Assembly (NCBI GenBank): GCA_947463665.1
Contig: CANHUD010000107.1
Coordinates: 1-7,516 of the forward strand
Source of the DNA: Sphingobacteriales bacterium
GTDB lineage: Bacteria > Bacteroidota > Bacteroidia > Chitinophagales > Chitinophagaceae
Direction: 5' to 3'
DNA length: 7,516 nucleotides
Every line of letters begins with the position of its first letter. Position 1 is the stretch's first letter. The translations under genes were made by a program, and so were the position numbers. Positions 6,175 through 7,516 of the stretch are shown here, one piece after another. The notes under the pieces were generated by a model. The model was given only the letters and a program-made list of their open reading frames with translations. It searched no databases and was not told where the DNA came from.

Positions 6175-6657
6175 TTATTCTCCGGCCTTTTGCAAAAGAA
6201 CGGTTGCCTGTGCAAAAAGTCCTTCTTCCCTGCCCACAAAGCCCATTTTCTCGGTAGTAGTAGCTTTTATAGATACCTCCTGTACTTCTACGTCCAGTAT
6301 CCGGGCGATGACCTGCTGCATCTCAGGAACAAATGGCTTGATCTTTGGCTTTTCCAGCATCAGGGTACTATCTACATTCACTACCCTCCAACCTTTATTT
6401 TTAATGAGATCAATGGTCCGGCGCAACAGGATTTTACTGTCAATATTCCTGAACTCCTCGCTGGTATCCGGGAAATGAACACCGATATCGCCCAGACTCA
6501 GGGCTCCGAGCAACGCATCACAGATGGCATGCAGGAGAACATCTGCATCGCTATGACCCTTGGCGCCTTTGCTATGTGGAATCCTGACTCCTCCAAGCCA
6601 TAGATCACGGTCTTCAACCAGCTGATGAAAGTCAATACCAGAGCCAATTCGAAACAT
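6175..6657 (-). CDS. ispF: 2-C-methyl-D-erythritol 2,4-cyclodiphosphate synthase
   Basis: IspF cyclises CDP-ME 2-phosphate to ME-cPP with release of CMP, the fifth step of the non-mevalonate (MEP) isoprenoid pathway, in the cytoplasm as a trimer. The 160-residue length is standard. The start MFRIGSGIDFHQL contains zinc ligands D9 and H11. H35-S36 in KGHSDADV and zinc ligand H43 in LLHAICDALLG follow, then GDIGVHFPDTS (56-66). Near the C-terminus are the nucleotide-binding TTTEKMGFVGREEG (133-146) and IKATTTE. All active-site residues are intact. The ATG at 6657 lies 8 bp after the porV stop, so porV and ispF are almost certainly cotranscribed; no separate promoter is seen. The last codons contain a 12-base palindrome (6187-6198) that could be chance. 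Confidence 0.97.
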   Translation of the reverse strand: MFRIGSGIDFHQLVEDRDLWLGGVRIPHSKGAKGHSDADVLLHAICDALLGALSLGDIGVHFPDTSEEFRNIDSKILLRRTIDLIKNKGWRVVNVDSTLMLEKPKIKPFVPEMQQVIARILDVEVQEVSIKATTTEKMGFVGREEGLFAQATVLLQKAGE

Positions 6658-6665
6658 ATCGGTAA

Positions 6666-7516
6666 TTATTCAGAAGTTTCTCCGAAATCGAACACCAGTC
6701 CAAATCGAAGGGTGTTGGACAACGGGTTTCGGTTCACGCCGTTACCGGTAGGCAACAGATAGGAAAAATGAAGGCCGAATGTATTGTACTTGATCGAAGC
6801 ACCCATCGTGAAATACTGGCGGTTACCTTTTGTACGGTCTTCGTAAAAATAACCGGCCCGGAAAGCGAACTGATCGTTGTACCAGTATTCGCCGCCCAGG
6901 GAGACATTGAATTCCCTCAGTTCCTCTGAAAAACCACCGGGTGCATCGCCAAACGAACTAAACCAGCTGGATACCACGCCTTTCTCTCTGTACGCGGCAA
7001 GTCCGGCAGCATCTCCCAATGCAGGAGGTGTAGGAACGAGTTTTTTGTGCAGATCAAGCCCTACTGTCACTTTATGAATTTCCTGAAAAGCAGAGGTGTA
7101 GGTGGTTCCTATCGAAAGATTTGCCGGAATAAAATCCCGTTGAGTCGGATCATCGGTGTAGCCGATTTTGGATCCCAGATTGGTCATGGCCATACCGGCA
7201 CTCCATCCGCTCCCTTCCGTGTTCAGTCCGTGATAATACAGACCGATATCTCCGGCAACGGCATTTCCCGGACGATACGACACCCCGTTTACGGCCTGAC
7301 CGCCGGCCAGGTTTGAATTGATGTAACGGAGGGCTACCCCCAGTGCCAGCTTATCGGATAGTTTACGGGAGTATCCCAGGTCCAGCGCCACTTCTCTAGG
7401 CCTGAAGGTATTCAGATCGTTCCCAAGATTATCCGTAAACTGTATATTTCCCAGGTTGAAATAGCGCATACCTATGGAAACAGCCTGTTCGCCCTGCTCA
7501 CCAAAACGGGTATACC
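6666..7516 (-). CDS. porV: Type IX secretion outer-membrane shuttle protein PorV (5' end cut off)
   Basis: PorV is an outer-membrane beta-barrel of the FadL type. In the type IX secretion system it collects cargo from the SprA translocon and carries it to the PorU attachment machinery. The C-terminal 282 residues are visible; the frame is open to the window edge, so the start and signal peptide are outside. An in-frame ATG at 7469 is internal. Recognisable PorV features are MRYFNLGNIQFTD near the visible start, repeated amphipathic strands with aromatic ends, the block GGEYWYNDQFAFRAGYFYED followed by KGNRQYFTMGASIKYN, and the end NTLRFGLVFDFG, with five extra residues after the last strand. 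The protein is glycine- and aromatic-rich, as expected for a barrel. PorU often lies just upstream of porV in related genomes and may be off the right edge. PorQ or another FadL-like protein is a less likely alternative. Confidence 0.87.
   Translation of the reverse strand, partial: YTRFGEQGEQAVSIGMRYFNLGNIQFTDNLGNDLNTFRPREVALDLGYSRKLSDKLALGVALRYINSNLAGGQAVNGVSYRPGNAVAGDIGLYYHGLNTEGSGWSAGMAMTNLGSKIGYTDDPTQRDFIPANLSIGTTYTSAFQEIHKVTVGLDLHKKLVPTPPALGDAAGLAAYREKGVVSSWFSSFGDAPGGFSEELREFNVSLGGEYWYNDQFAFRAGYFYEDRTKGNRQYFTMGASIKYNTFGLHFSYLLPTGNGVNRNPLSNTLRFGLVFDFGETSE

Noticed and set aside
6187..6198. Twelve-base palindrome CTTTTGCAAAAG upstream of dut
   Set aside because: It encodes Leu-Leu-Gln-Lys at the end of ispF, is 26 bases from the dut -7 box and too far to act as -33; chance is likely.
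6150..6239. Longer dut start at 6239
   Set aside because: The extra 30 residues come from inside ispF, and the promoter -7 box lies in the extension; the family begins near MISVQIP.

Overview
The window looks like a chromosomal segment from a Bacteroidota bacterium, most likely of the Chitinophagaceae. Three things support this. The 16S rRNA fragment has Bacteroidota-type sequence. The promoters carry the phylum's -7 box (TAnnTTTG) and not a sigma70 -10 box. The protein set includes the type IX secretion shuttle PorV, a DUF4292 lipoprotein, BshA of bacillithiol synthesis and a secreted M28 peptidase. The family-level placement comes from memory of 16S sequences and is less certain than the phylum.

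Layout. Positions 1-584 are the first ~590 nucleotides of a 16S rRNA gene on the minus strand; the rest of the rRNA operon lies off the left edge. Positions 585-943 are its leader and control region. It has two tandem -7/-33 promoters, each followed by a hairpin at the predicted transcript start, and a boxA-like antitermination motif. Positions 944-2317 (minus) encode an exported M28 zinc peptidase that points toward the rRNA operon. After a ~100-bp divergent spacer, bshA (2421-3545) is the only plus-strand gene. Its stop codon directly abuts the stop codon of the converging minus-strand gene, an EnvC-like LytM/M23 protein (3546-4835). The right half is a minus-strand cluster, read from right to left: porV (5' end cut by the window edge), ispF, dut, a DUF4292 lipoprotein and envC.

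The right-hand genes are tightly packed: 8 bp between porV and ispF, 25 bp between ispF and dut, 4 bp between dut and the lipoprotein, and 50 bp between the lipoprotein and envC. They probably form one transcription unit with internal promoters before dut and envC. They combine envelope functions (type IX secretion, outer-membrane lipoprotein, murein hydrolase control) with isoprenoid precursor synthesis and nucleotide-pool sanitation.

I found no mobile element, CRISPR array, tRNA, phage gene or clearly new multi-gene system. The observations most worth checking are the -7 boxes lying 3-4 nt before the start codons of bshA, dut and envC (predicting leaderless or near-leaderless mRNAs), the twin rRNA promoter/hairpin arrangement, the complete loss of zinc ligands in the EnvC-like protein, a palindrome over the envC -33 element, and the zero-spacing convergent stop codons.
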